Made by a program: the position numbers and the translations under genes
Notes under the pieces: generated by a model
Told to the model about the DNA's origin: nothing
Database searches by the model: none
What the model saw: the letters and a program-made list of their open reading frames with translations, nothing else
Origin: Terriglobia bacterium
Lineage (GTDB): Bacteria; Acidobacteriota; Terriglobia; Bryobacterales; Bryobacteraceae
Reading direction: 5' to 3'
DNA: 64,000 nt
NCBI GenBank assembly: GCA_020073445.1
Contig: JAIQFE010000030.1
Span: 1 to 64,000, forward strand
Part shown: positions 7,383 to 15,924 of the stretch, piece by piece
Layout: every line of letters begins with the position of its first letter
Numbering within the stretch: position 1 is the stretch's first letter

Positions 7383-8804
7383 CTATCGGGCGACTTTGCC
7401 GGACACCTGATCGCGAAGAGCGTCGCGCAGAGCTTCCGCTGCGTGTTCCTGCTCGTCGGTCGAGGCCGTGCGAACCGCGCGCTGCGCGGCATCCAGCGCT
7501 TCCGGGTAATGCCCGAGCTTCTGCTGCGCATAGGCAAGCGCGTGCCATACGTAGGACTGTCGCGGCAGAAGGCGCGCAGCATCGTGAAGATACGCGACAG
7601 CTCGATCGTAGCTGCGGTCGTCGGTCGCACGCACGCCCAGCAGCAACTGCGCCTCCCCGAAATTAGGATTCAGCCCCACCACCTTCTCCAGCAGCTCTCG
7701 GACGCGGTCGTTTCCCGCCCCTGCATCGCGCTCGAGCAGCGCGTATTCGAACAGGATGGTCGCGTCTTTGTCGTCGAGCTGGATTGCTTTTTCCAGATAC
7801 CGGCGGGCATCGCCCGGGCGATTCTGGGTCATGGCGAGCATTCCCAGCCCTGCTTGGGCGGCTGCTGAATCGGGATGCTCCCGCGCCGCCTGATCGAACA
7901 GGCTCCGTGCTTTCTCCCCAAGTCCGCGTCGCAGGGCGACATCGGCGCGCAGCAGATCGGCGTCGACCGCGGATACCCGCTCGGCTTGAGCGGCAGAGAA
8001 CGGCATGGGCGGAGGAATATCGAGCTTCACGCTGCGGATCTTTTTGAGATAGCCGGGCACATCGGCCAGCGCGCGTGCGAAATCGCGGCCGAAGGCCGTG
8101 CGAAACGCTTCCGATCCCTCTGTTCCTGTGGCCAGCAACATGACGAACCGCGGCATCTGGTCGCGGTAATTCGGGGCAAGGTTCAGCATGTGCACCAGAG
8201 CCCAGCTCTCGGCGTAGAACATGTTTTCGGCCTGTTCCACGTCCTGTTCTTTCTCAGGAACAGCCAACCGTTCCGCCGTCATTTGGGCTGCCGTCAGCCA
8301 CGGCCGGGCGAGCAGAAGATTCATGTGCGCTTCCAGCTCCTTGCCGATGCGCACGCGTTTCGTGTTGATCTGAGCGTTGGAGTACAGCTCGGCTGTGCCC
8401 TCTTCAAACCAGCGCGGCAGCGGCGCCGGCGTCTGGTGCAGCAGGAAATGCACGAACTCATGGGTGACCACGCGGGGCAGTTCGCCACCTGCATAGGTCA
8501 CGATGTAGTCGTGTTCCAGGCCGCTCTGATACAGGCCCGCGGTCGTCTCGCCGGGAGCGTACTCGCGGAACTCCTTCTCCGAATTGAACAGCACCACGCG
8601 AAGCTCGCGTCCGCTGTCCTCACCCGAGCTGGGCATGATGGCCCGGATCTGTTCCAGCCGGTTGAGAGCGCGGCGTCCTTCTTTCTCCCCTGCGTCGGTC
8701 AGGAGTTCGGTGTGTGTTCCGCGCAGGCGGAGCCAGTCGGCCCGCGCTGGAAGGGCGGCCGACAACGTTACTAACGACGTTAGGAATACAGCCAGGAACC
8801 GCAT
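7383..8804 (-). CDS. Exported gluzincin-like (DUF1570 / peptidase MA-like) protein with TPR repeats
   Basis: The 473-residue protein has a signal peptide ending near ALPARA (residue 22). It carries a zinc-peptidase signature HEFVH at 115-119 followed by RWFEEGTAEL at 131-140, the spacing seen in DUF1570 and peptidase-MA-like gluzincins. Several TPR units follow (ARRYLEKAIQLDDKDATI; EALDAAQRAV). It probably acts in the periplasm or at the surface; the substrate is unknown. It starts 4 bases after the DUF4159 gene and is surely cotranscribed with it. Confidence 0.8.
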   Translation of the reverse strand: MRFLAVFLTSLVTLSAALPARADWLRLRGTHTELLTDAGEKEGRRALNRLEQIRAIMPSSGEDSGRELRVVLFNSEKEFREYAPGETTAGLYQSGLEHDYIVTYAGGELPRVVTHEFVHFLLHQTPAPLPRWFEEGTAELYSNAQINTKRVRIGKELEAHMNLLLARPWLTAAQMTAERLAVPEKEQDVEQAENMFYAESWALVHMLNLAPNYRDQMPRFVMLLATGTEGSEAFRTAFGRDFARALADVPGYLKKIRSVKLDIPPPMPFSAAQAERVSAVDADLLRADVALRRGLGEKARSLFDQAAREHPDSAAAQAGLGMLAMTQNRPGDARRYLEKAIQLDDKDATILFEYALLERDAGAGNDRVRELLEKVVGLNPNFGEAQLLLGVRATDDRSYDRAVAYLHDAARLLPRQSYVWHALAYAQQKLGHYPEALDAAQRAVRTASTDEQEHAAEALRDALRDQVSGKVAR

Positions 8805-8808
8805 TTGG

Positions 8809-9642
8809 TTAGTGAGTGATCGAATACATGATGTAGTTCAGCCCGATACGAATTCCCAGGGCCGAAAACTTCTCGTCATAGCTGGGATCGTCGGCGAACT
8901 CCCAGGAATCGCCCAGATCCGAATCGAACGTTAACGCGACCATGACCCGTCCTTTGTCGTCGTAGATGCCGCGCCACTTCGCTGGGCAGCCGTCGCACTT
9001 GTAAGAGACGCCGGTATAGCGGTAGCGGGCCCCGGGCACCTGATATCGGTCGCTCAGGTCGTAGACGGAATGGAAGATGTGGTCGGTATCCGGCAGATCG
9101 ACGATTTCACGATCCGGAAAAACCTTCTTCATGCTGGCTGCGAAAACTTCCCACTGGTCTTCGCCCCAGAAATCGTCGCCCATGAAAAATCCGCCGCGCA
9201 GCAGGAAATCGCGCATGCGGGCGGCCTGTGCATCCGTCAGTTCCCAGTGGCCCGGCTGAACTGCGTATAGCCACGGCCAATTGTAGACGTCGTCTTCATC
9301 GTCGAGATTCACGGGCTGTTCGACCGAACGCGCGTGGATTCGCGACAACCGCCGAAGCGCGGTCAGAAAATGCCGGTCGGCGCGTGGGTAATCCTGGGTC
9401 CAGTAGGTGTAGCCTTCTCGCCAGTCCCCGTTGGTGCGGCGGCCGAATCCGACGCTGAAGCGGACCTCGGGATACATCAGGCGCGCGAAGACGAACTCGG
9501 TCTGCTCGCGATAATCGGAGGGCACGGGAAAGTCGTTGTACTCCATGCCCGGGAATTCGCGAAAGGGACGCTGGAATGCGTGAAGGCTCCCGAAGAGCGC
9601 GATTACGCCCGCCGCGAGCCACAACAGCTTCCGGAAACGCAC
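8809..9642 (-). CDS. DUF4159 domain protein, exported
   Basis: The 277-residue protein has a short N-terminal membrane or signal segment (LLWLAAGVIALFGSLHAF). Its globular domain resembles DUF4159: an opening with FARLMYP, then WPWLYAVQPGHWELTDAQ, LLRGGFFMGDDFWG, and a C-terminal aromatic and acidic stretch. DUF4159 proteins occur in planctomycete and acidobacterial operons, often with VWFA or MoxR-type genes, and their role is unknown. The GTG start at 9642 is the only plausible one. It is the promoter-proximal gene of a two-gene operon with the peptidase-TPR protein. Confidence 0.75.
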   Translation of the reverse strand: MRFRKLLWLAAGVIALFGSLHAFQRPFREFPGMEYNDFPVPSDYREQTEFVFARLMYPEVRFSVGFGRRTNGDWREGYTYWTQDYPRADRHFLTALRRLSRIHARSVEQPVNLDDEDDVYNWPWLYAVQPGHWELTDAQAARMRDFLLRGGFFMGDDFWGEDQWEVFAASMKKVFPDREIVDLPDTDHIFHSVYDLSDRYQVPGARYRYTGVSYKCDGCPAKWRGIYDDKGRVMVALTFDSDLGDSWEFADDPSYDEKFSALGIRIGLNYIMYSITH

Positions 9643-9688
9643 GATTCGAGGGTAGCATTGTCGGATAAGTGGGGTTTCTTGCTGAAGA

Positions 9689-9766
9689 GGGACAGGCTAC
9701 TCTGTCCCCTCCCGTAAACTTGTGACTTCGCGCACGAGCCTGGGAGTGGACAGAGCTGCCTGTCCC
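9689..9766. repeat. REPIN-like inverted repeat
   Basis: Two 19-bp elements, GGGACAGGCTACTCTGTCC (9689-9707) and GGACAGAGCTGCCTGTCCC (9748-9766), are reverse complements at 17 of 19 positions. Each is also a small hairpin with GGACAG and CTGTCC arms. A similar structure lies at 51511-51592. This two-hairpin, inverted layout resembles REP doublets (REPINs), usually mobilised in trans by IS200-like RAYT transposases. None is in the window. Confidence 0.65.
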
Positions 9767-9795
9767 TTTTCCCTCTGAAATCTGCCCCTCGGCGG

Positions 9796-11079
9796 CTAGA
9801 GGACCGCGACCCGCCGGTTCACTGTCAGGAAATACACAGCTAGCAGGATTTGCAACGCCCCGGTGATGGTGAACGTGAGCGGGGCGTGGAAGCGCGGAAT
9901 CATGATCGTGCCCACCAGGAGAACTCCCACGGGACCGCCGCCGCGCAGCGCCAGGTTATACACGCTCATCACACGGCCGCGCATGTCGTCCGGAATAATC
10001 ATTTGGACCAGGGTAGTCAGCATGGAGAAGACTCCCATTAAAGACGCCCCGGCCAGAAACAGCATCACGCAGGCGACCGGTACCGTGGGCGATTGCGCGA
10101 AAGCCATCGTGAAAACGCCCAGCACACCCAGCATGATCATCGCACCGGTGCCCTTCCGCCTGAGGCGGCCCAGCCCCGCCACTACCAGCGCTCCCGTGAC
10201 CGCACCCGCTCCCTGACAACTCAGCAATAGAGTGAAGGTCTGCGGTCCGCCGTGAAACACGTCTTCTCCGAACACAACCAGGTAGGTGATGATCGGGAAG
10301 CCCAAGGTGGTCATCAGGAACGCCAGCACGATGAGCGATTCCATGCCCGGCTGCTTGCGCATGAATTGGATGCCTTGTTTCATGCTGGTCAAGATCGGTT
10401 CGCGCGATTTGGCCGGAACGAACGCAGTCTGGATCAGATACAGCGTGATGATCACGCCGACGAAGGAAATTCCGTTGAAGGTGAAGTTCCACGCGGCGCC
10501 CAGTTTGACCAGTGCGATGCCGCCGAGCGCCGGGCCGATCACGCGAGCCAGGTTGAATTGGATGGAATTGAGCGAGATGGCGTTCTGAAGGTGTTCCTTC
10601 GGGACCAGAGAGGGAACCAGGGCCGAATAAGCCGGCCCGCCGAAAGCCTGTGCAATGCCCACGGTAAATGACAGACACCAGATATGCCAAACCTTGACTA
10701 CTCCCGTGAATACCAGCGTGGCGAGCAGAAACGCGCAGAGAGTTTGCGTATATTGCGATCCCAAGAGAACCTTCCGCCGGTCATGGCGGTCGGCGAACAC
10801 GCCACCGAGTAGAGATAGCAACACAATCGGTATTGTCCCTAGGGCGGTATCAATGGCCAGGTAGGCGGAGGAGTGCTTCGATAGCTCGTAGACCAGCCAG
10901 CTCTGCGCGGCGGTCTGCATCTGAGTCCCCACCTGGGAGGTGCAGGCGCCCGTCCACATCATCCGGAAGTCGCGGAATTGGAAGGCTTTGAAAACCCGCC
11001 CAAACAGCGCGGACGATTCCTTCTCAGGCGACGACTTGACTTGGTCGATGGGGTGGGCCAGGCGACGATACTCCGGCAA
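9796..11079 (-). CDS. MFS exporter, EntS/MFS_3-like
   Basis: The 427-residue protein has about 12 hydrophobic segments and the major-facilitator loop motif GGVFADRHDRRKVL after the second one. The family resemblance is to EntS-type exporters (FQFRDFRMMWTG, MRGRVMSVYNLALRGG), which export siderophores or drugs; here the substrate is unknown. The only start that keeps the N-terminal helix is TTG 11079, with a weak ribosome-binding site. The true start may lie slightly downstream. No regulator or biosynthetic gene is adjacent. Confidence 0.8.
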   Translation of the reverse strand: MPEYRRLAHPIDQVKSSPEKESSALFGRVFKAFQFRDFRMMWTGACTSQVGTQMQTAAQSWLVYELSKHSSAYLAIDTALGTIPIVLLSLLGGVFADRHDRRKVLLGSQYTQTLCAFLLATLVFTGVVKVWHIWCLSFTVGIAQAFGGPAYSALVPSLVPKEHLQNAISLNSIQFNLARVIGPALGGIALVKLGAAWNFTFNGISFVGVIITLYLIQTAFVPAKSREPILTSMKQGIQFMRKQPGMESLIVLAFLMTTLGFPIITYLVVFGEDVFHGGPQTFTLLLSCQGAGAVTGALVVAGLGRLRRKGTGAMIMLGVLGVFTMAFAQSPTVPVACVMLFLAGASLMGVFSMLTTLVQMIIPDDMRGRVMSVYNLALRGGGPVGVLLVGTIMIPRFHAPLTFTITGALQILLAVYFLTVNRRVAVL

Positions 11080-11132
11080 CAGATGTAAAAGCCAATTTTA
11101 GCAGGTCTGCATGCTGGTTTAAGGGCACGATT

Positions 11133-11603
11133 TCAATAAATCTGGAAGCAGAATACGGCATTCGAGCCGCTGGGAGAGAGCGAATACTCCCCGTTTTCGA
11201 GCGCTTCGTCGGCCTCTACGCGATACAGGTCCTTATCCAGCTTGGTGACCTGGAGATGGAACGGCCCGGAATTGTCCTTACGCTTGCGAGATAGCGTGAC
11301 CTGCCGGCGCCCACCCTTCACTTCGAACCGGTACAATTCCAACGTATCGGCTTTGATCTTTTCGCTGCGCAGTAGGAAGATCGGCTCGGCCAGAGGCGTG
11401 CGGGCGGATGAAGCCGCTCCGGGGACGGAAAACGTGCTGTCGTCCTTTTTCCCTTCCTGCTGGGCTTCGGCGACTTCGGTCGGGACCAGGTTGGAGGCGT
11501 GGACGAGATATGGAACGTCGGGCTTGGGAGGGCGCGGACCGGTGTAGTCGTCCGCACCGATGGCCAGCGTCGCCAGAAGCAAGAAACTGAATACGTACCG
11601 CAT
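11133..11603 (-). CDS. Exported protein of unknown function
   Basis: The product of about 156 residues has a clear signal peptide (RYVFSFLLLATLAIGADD) and a mostly beta C-terminal part (LELYRFEVKGGRRQVTLSRK; PFHLQVTKLDKDLYRVEADE) ending in NAVFCFQIY. I prefer ATG 11603 over a TTG two codons upstream. No named domain is recognised. The C-terminal half looks like a small beta-sandwich, as in other secreted acidobacterial proteins. It lies between an MFS gene and an S24-like gene on the same strand, with gaps of about 50 bases. Confidence 0.6.
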   Translation of the reverse strand: MRYVFSFLLLATLAIGADDYTGPRPPKPDVPYLVHASNLVPTEVAEAQQEGKKDDSTFSVPGAASSARTPLAEPIFLLRSEKIKADTLELYRFEVKGGRRQVTLSRKRKDNSGPFHLQVTKLDKDLYRVEADEALENGEYSLSPSGSNAVFCFQIY

Positions 11604-11646
11604 ATCCAATATCTTAGACCCGTTCGCCGGGCTCGGGGTTACGCAG

Positions 11647-12432
11647 TCAGTAAAGCACCTGGACGAATTCCGCCACGATGCGGAACCGGTCTTCCTCGGG
11701 GTTCAGTTCCCAGGCCTCGAATTCCGAGTTTAGCGGCTCCAGACGGATCGTCTCGTGCGACCAGCTCCCGTCGGGACGCTGGCGTTTGACGCTGCGGTAA
11801 CGCTTCACGGTGTGGCGATCGTTCGTGCCGCCGCCGTCGTATTCCACCAGTACGAGCCGGCCTTCCCGCGATCCGGTCACGCCGGCGCGGAACACGCACA
11901 GGCTGCCGTGGGGAATACGGGGTTCCATGGAGTGCCCGACGATCCGCGCCACGAACATGGCCGGGGTAGGAGTGATCCCGGAGGGGATTTCTTCCCATCC
12001 GTCCTCGGATACTTCGTGGTTCTCCAGAAATTTGCCCGCGGCCACCGCCAGCGAATATCGCGGCAGATGCGTCACAAAGGGGCGGACCGTGGTGTGCACG
12101 TGCTCGCGATACAAACGCTGGACCGCGCGCTCGAAATCCTCGACCATGACTTCGCGAGGCGGGGAAATGGTCAGTGTGTTCGAAAGCGTATCTTGCAGAT
12201 AATCCAGTACGCGGGCCGCGCCCAGATCCTGGGTCTTCGCCGCCAGATCGGATTCCAGTTCGGAAAGGACGATAGCTTCCGCCGGGGCGATCACGTCCCA
12301 ATCGCGTCGCAAGCGCAGATAGAGACGATTATGGGCGGGGTCTTCCAGCAGAACCCCGGCGCTGACGGGCGCGTTTCCGGGCATCTCCAGTTGCAGGAGG
12401 GACAGACGCGCGGGCTGGGTGAGGATCGCCAT
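11647..12432 (-). CDS. S24 (LexA/UmuD-like) peptidase-domain protein without a DNA-binding domain
   Basis: The 261-residue protein ends in an S24 domain: GHSMEP with the nucleophile serine at 168 and HTVKRY with the general-base lysine at 210, the Ser-Lys dyad of LexA, UmuD and phage repressors. The N-terminal 120 residues contain no helix-turn-helix. They begin with APVSAGVLLEDP and may be DUF3037-like (low certainty). It therefore looks like a self-cleaving switch or protease rather than a classical repressor. Start ATG 12432 has GGGGAG very close upstream; TTG 12441 is possible. Confidence 0.7.
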   Translation of the reverse strand: MAILTQPARLSLLQLEMPGNAPVSAGVLLEDPAHNRLYLRLRRDWDVIAPAEAIVLSELESDLAAKTQDLGAARVLDYLQDTLSNTLTISPPREVMVEDFERAVQRLYREHVHTTVRPFVTHLPRYSLAVAAGKFLENHEVSEDGWEEIPSGITPTPAMFVARIVGHSMEPRIPHGSLCVFRAGVTGSREGRLVLVEYDGGGTNDRHTVKRYRSVKRQRPDGSWSHETIRLEPLNSEFEAWELNPEEDRFRIVAEFVQVLY

Positions 12433-12483
12433 GCTCCCCAAGGAATCATGGCATACTCCAAAGGGCTAAGTGTAGGATGGCCT

Positions 12484-13491
12484 CTACGGACTAAACGGGT
12501 AGTAGTATGTGCGCGCCCGCACGATGACGTTAGGGATATCGACCTTCACTTCGAGCGAGCGTTTCACCCGCGACTCGTCGACCTCGTTGGGCACATACCG
12601 CAGCACGTACTGCACCGTGATTTCGCCCGCGATATTGGCGATCGACTTATAAATCGATCCAAGTATCGCAGCGGTATATCCGCCGGTGCCGACCTTCAAT
12701 TGGTAATTTCCTTCGTCGGAAGGTTGCGACAGGAATCCCGAAACATCCTTGTAAACGTTCATGAGCGGGTATTCCACCCGGCCGCCGGTTTCCTCGGCCA
12801 TGCGGACCAGATTCTTGCCGGAATCGCTGGTGAATCCGTAGGCGTCCGTGCTCATGGCGTTGATGGTGACCTGGTAGCGCTGGGCCAGCTCGATCACCTG
12901 ATCGAGTGTGTGGGTGCTGGCATTGTCGTGGCCATCGCCGATCACCACGATGACGCGGCGCGGATCCACCGGCTCGCCTTCGACCAGTTTGCGGCTGGTG
13001 CAGGCCATATAGAGGGCGTCATAGAAAGCGGCGCCGCCGCTGGGCGAAATTTTCCGCAGTCTTTCCACAATGGGGTCGGCATCCGAAGTGGTGTTGACCA
13101 TGAGTTCGGCTTCATTGCCGAAGCCGATCAGGTAGCCGGCGTATTTCTTGTCGCCAGGGAGAAGATTCAGCACCAGCTCGATGGCTGCGTCTTGAAGGCT
13201 CTTCCACTGGCCGCGGCTTTGGTTGCTCAGATCCACCAGGAAACCGACCACCACGCGCTGATTACGCTCGCGGTTGAAGTAGCGGATGGTTTGTTCTTTG
13301 CCCTGGTCGAAGATCTTGAAGTCGGCTTGTTCCAGATCGGATACGAATCGGCCCTTCTCGTCGGTGACGGTCACGGGGACCACCACTTCGTTCACCTGAA
13401 CGCGGATGGGCGGCTGTGGTTGCTGGGCAAGCGCGAGCGTCAGAACTGTGGAAAAGACCACGAAACTTCGGATCGCCGTGGCGAGTCGCAT
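12484..13491 (-). CDS. VWFA-related acidobacterial protein (TIGR03436 type)
   Basis: The 335-residue protein has a signal peptide (to about ALAQQ) and a short beta domain (RVQVNEVVVPVTVTDEKGRF, DFKIFDQGKEQTI). A von Willebrand A domain follows with the metal-binding loop DLSNQS and later IGDGHDN. TIGR03436 proteins are expanded in Acidobacteriota and are exported; their role is unknown. A second member lies at 21110-22027. It appears monocistronic. Confidence 0.85.
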   Translation of the reverse strand: MRLATAIRSFVVFSTVLTLALAQQPQPPIRVQVNEVVVPVTVTDEKGRFVSDLEQADFKIFDQGKEQTIRYFNRERNQRVVVGFLVDLSNQSRGQWKSLQDAAIELVLNLLPGDKKYAGYLIGFGNEAELMVNTTSDADPIVERLRKISPSGGAAFYDALYMACTSRKLVEGEPVDPRRVIVVIGDGHDNASTHTLDQVIELAQRYQVTINAMSTDAYGFTSDSGKNLVRMAEETGGRVEYPLMNVYKDVSGFLSQPSDEGNYQLKVGTGGYTAAILGSIYKSIANIAGEITVQYVLRYVPNEVDESRVKRSLEVKVDIPNVIVRARTYYYPFSP

Positions 13492-13837
13492 AAGACCTAA
13501 TCGATTATACCCGAGACCGGTGAAAAGAAGACCTGCTTTGACAAAGCTTAGAAGCCTGGTCGGCAGGCTTCAGGAACCACGGCTATGAGGGGTTTCAGAG
13601 GATAAAGGGAAGGGTTCAGTGGGTCACTTGGGGGTACTGCGTTGGGGGGACAGCCGGGTTCCTTGAGCCTGCGACATCTGCATACGCCTGTAAAGGAGCA
13701 ATCCGGCTGCCGATCTCGAAATTCATCTTATCTGATTGACAAAAAAGCGATTACTAAACTGCGCCACCTCCGGCCTCTGGATTTCCATCCTGGAAATAGT
13801 TACCGAAGGCTGTAAGTGGCGCAACGCCCGTAAATTA
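13492..13837. other. Intergenic stretch with a partial REP-like motif and a bipartite hairpin
   Basis: No gene is supported here. GGGGGGACAGCCGGGTT near 13644-13660 resembles one arm of the REP-like repeats at 9.7 and 51.5 kb. The segment next to the tolC stop carries the hairpin listed separately. Confidence 0.5.
13761..13822 (-). repeat. Two-part hairpin just downstream of the TolC-family gene
   Basis: GCGCCAC (13761-13767) pairs with GTGGCGC (13816-13822). Inside it, ATTTCCA (13781-13787) pairs with TGGAAAT (13791-13797) across a 3-base loop. Read on the minus strand it starts 15 bases after the tolC stop, and a T6 run follows about 14 bases beyond its outer stem. It may serve as a terminator or 3'-end stabiliser. 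The T-run distance is longer than in a standard intrinsic terminator. Confidence 0.55.
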
Positions 13838-15691
13838 CTACCGAGCCGCTGTCGCCGCACCCGGAGTCGTAACCGCGGCGCGGCCCGGAGTGGTTGTGGG
13901 CGGCGCGACGTCGGGGATCGGGCTGGGAGTTTTCGATAAGCGCCCGTTCTTGACCTCGTCGATCACGATGTTGTTGTTCTCGAGAATCGTGCCGGTAGCC
14001 TGATCGAGCTGCAACTTCGCTTGCGCGTAAGCGGCGATCGCAGAGACTTCGGTCTGCCGTGCGTTGGCCAAGTCGACTTGGTGCTGGACCACCGCATAGG
14101 AGGTCGATGCGCCCAGCTCGTATTTCTTCTGTTCCGCATCCAGAACTTGCTGCGCAACGGCGCTGGCCGTGCTCGCGGATTGGTAGCGTGCCCGGGCGTT
14201 CTTCACGGCGATCAGAGCGTTCTGGACGTCCATGCGAATCTGATTGACTTCCTTTTGGACGTTCAGTTCAGATTGGCGGAGTTGCAGGTCCTGCTGGATG
14301 AAGGCGGCCTGGGCGGCGCGGTTGCGCAACGGCACGGTCAAAGTGAAGCCGATTTGGTAGTTCACTGTGGGCACTCCGAACACCTGACGGAGGATATTGC
14401 CATAACCGCCAATGAGATCGGGATTTGGTTGCGTGCGGGGAATGATCTGGCCAGTGAGGGGGTTAATCTGGGGCGTCGTATTGAAAATTCCTCCCGCACC
14501 CGGATTCGAAACGTTGCCTACCACGTTTAGCTGCGGAAGCATCGCATTGCGCGTCCCGGTCAGGTTAATCTTGGAGTTCTCCACCTGGAGGCGCTGTTGC
14601 GCCAGTTCCGGGCGATGATCCAGCGCTCTTGCGACCACATCCTGGACCGGTTGGATTGGTTCCACGGCGGGAACCGTGATGCGGTCCGTCGGAATAATAT
14701 GGACATCCGCGAGGGACGGATTCGCCAGTCCGTTACGGCTGATCAGGTTCTTCAGGTTCACTTCGAGCTGCTCGACTGCGGTCTGAGCGGTGATGAGATT
14801 GGTTTCGCTGGTGGAAACCTGTTGCTGGGCCTGGAGCACGTCCAGGGGCGCCATGGTCCCGATGTCCAGCTGCTTCTTGTTGTCGCTCAAGAGTCTGTTG
14901 GCTTCATCCAGTGTTTGCTGTGCAACATCCACGGCGAGGGCGGAGCTGACCAGATTCCAATAGGTCGAAATCACGGTATTCAAAGTCGTGTTGAGCTGCT
15001 GCTCGAACTGGTAGTCCGTCAGACGGATGTTGTTCTTGGCAACGCGGAGGTTACGCGTGTTGATCGCCAGGCCAAAGCCTTGCAGCAAGGGCTGGTTAGC
15101 CTGGAGGCTCAAGCCAGAGTTGTAGGAGGGAAGGAAGATGGCGTTGGTGTTGTTGGTCGTCGAAGAGTTGTTGTTGAAACCGAGCGTAGCCGTTCCGCCC
15201 GTAGCGAAGCCTTGCTGAATGCCGAAGTTTCTGGTGCCTATATCCGTGGTATTGACGGACTGTCCACCGGCGGTCACTGAATTGGTCTGGATCTGGGCAT
15301 TGCGAGCCCAGTTGACGGTACTGGTGAATGCGGGATCATAGCTCACACCCGCGCCGTTGCTGGCTTGAGCGCTTAGCAGCGAAGCGTCGGCCAGCGGATA
15401 CCCATACCGCGAAACCTCGACGTCGATGTTATTCTCGAGCGCCATGGCGATCGCGTCGGCGAGCGACAGGTAGAGGTTCCCGGCCCGGATCAGGGAGTCA
15501 GCCCGTCCGCTGTTCGAGACGCTAATTGGTGGAATATACCGGGTTCGGTAGTTCTTGGTGAACCCGGAGTACCAGTGCGCTTGCTGGTCGCTCAGACTGG
15601 GTCCGCGATCATTGAGCTGCTGCGAATACATGCCGGGCGCGGCTATCAGCAGCACGCACAGCAACGCGATGAAGGGTTTCAGTTGTTTCAT
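13838..15691 (-). CDS. TolC-family outer membrane efflux protein
   Basis: The 617-residue protein has a signal peptide and two OEP repeats of long coiled-coil helices (QQTLDEANRLLSDNKKQLD...; QQDLQLRQSELNVQKEVNQI). These form the trimeric outer-membrane and periplasmic tunnel of type I and MacAB exporters. It is longer than E. coli TolC (about 470 mature residues), with an N-terminal extension (to about 65) and a proline- and threonine-rich tail. The ATG at 15691 starts the signal peptide directly. It lies 233 bases downstream of the MacB-like permease on the same strand and completes a tripartite pump. Confidence 0.9.
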   Translation of the reverse strand: MKQLKPFIALLCVLLIAAPGMYSQQLNDRGPSLSDQQAHWYSGFTKNYRTRYIPPISVSNSGRADSLIRAGNLYLSLADAIAMALENNIDVEVSRYGYPLADASLLSAQASNGAGVSYDPAFTSTVNWARNAQIQTNSVTAGGQSVNTTDIGTRNFGIQQGFATGGTATLGFNNNSSTTNNTNAIFLPSYNSGLSLQANQPLLQGFGLAINTRNLRVAKNNIRLTDYQFEQQLNTTLNTVISTYWNLVSSALAVDVAQQTLDEANRLLSDNKKQLDIGTMAPLDVLQAQQQVSTSETNLITAQTAVEQLEVNLKNLISRNGLANPSLADVHIIPTDRITVPAVEPIQPVQDVVARALDHRPELAQQRLQVENSKINLTGTRNAMLPQLNVVGNVSNPGAGGIFNTTPQINPLTGQIIPRTQPNPDLIGGYGNILRQVFGVPTVNYQIGFTLTVPLRNRAAQAAFIQQDLQLRQSELNVQKEVNQIRMDVQNALIAVKNARARYQSASTASAVAQQVLDAEQKKYELGASTSYAVVQHQVDLANARQTEVSAIAAYAQAKLQLDQATGTILENNNIVIDEVKNGRLSKTPSPIPDVAPPTTTPGRAAVTTPGAATAAR

Positions 15692-15924
15692 GGCTTTAGG
15701 TTTTACCTCGAAAGTTAATAACGAATCTGACGGACCTGCTGGTTCCATCCACGCATCCCGCCTAGCGCTGCATCTGGAAGACCAGCCCTATTCTGTTGAA
15801 AAGAAATCCTATGGATATGTCCGCAGTGTCCGGTTTTGGAACTCCGGCGTGCGAAAGTGGGGCGCCTGGCGCTGTGAGCACGCGATCCGAGAAGCCCCAC
15901 GCGAATTATTCGTACCTCACAGCG

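Noticed and set aside
11755-13500. A 581-codon plus-strand open frame across the S24-like and VWFA genes
   Set aside because: It is antisense to two genes with clear domains and its product has no recognisable motif. Long antisense frames are expected in GC-rich genes with strong codon bias.
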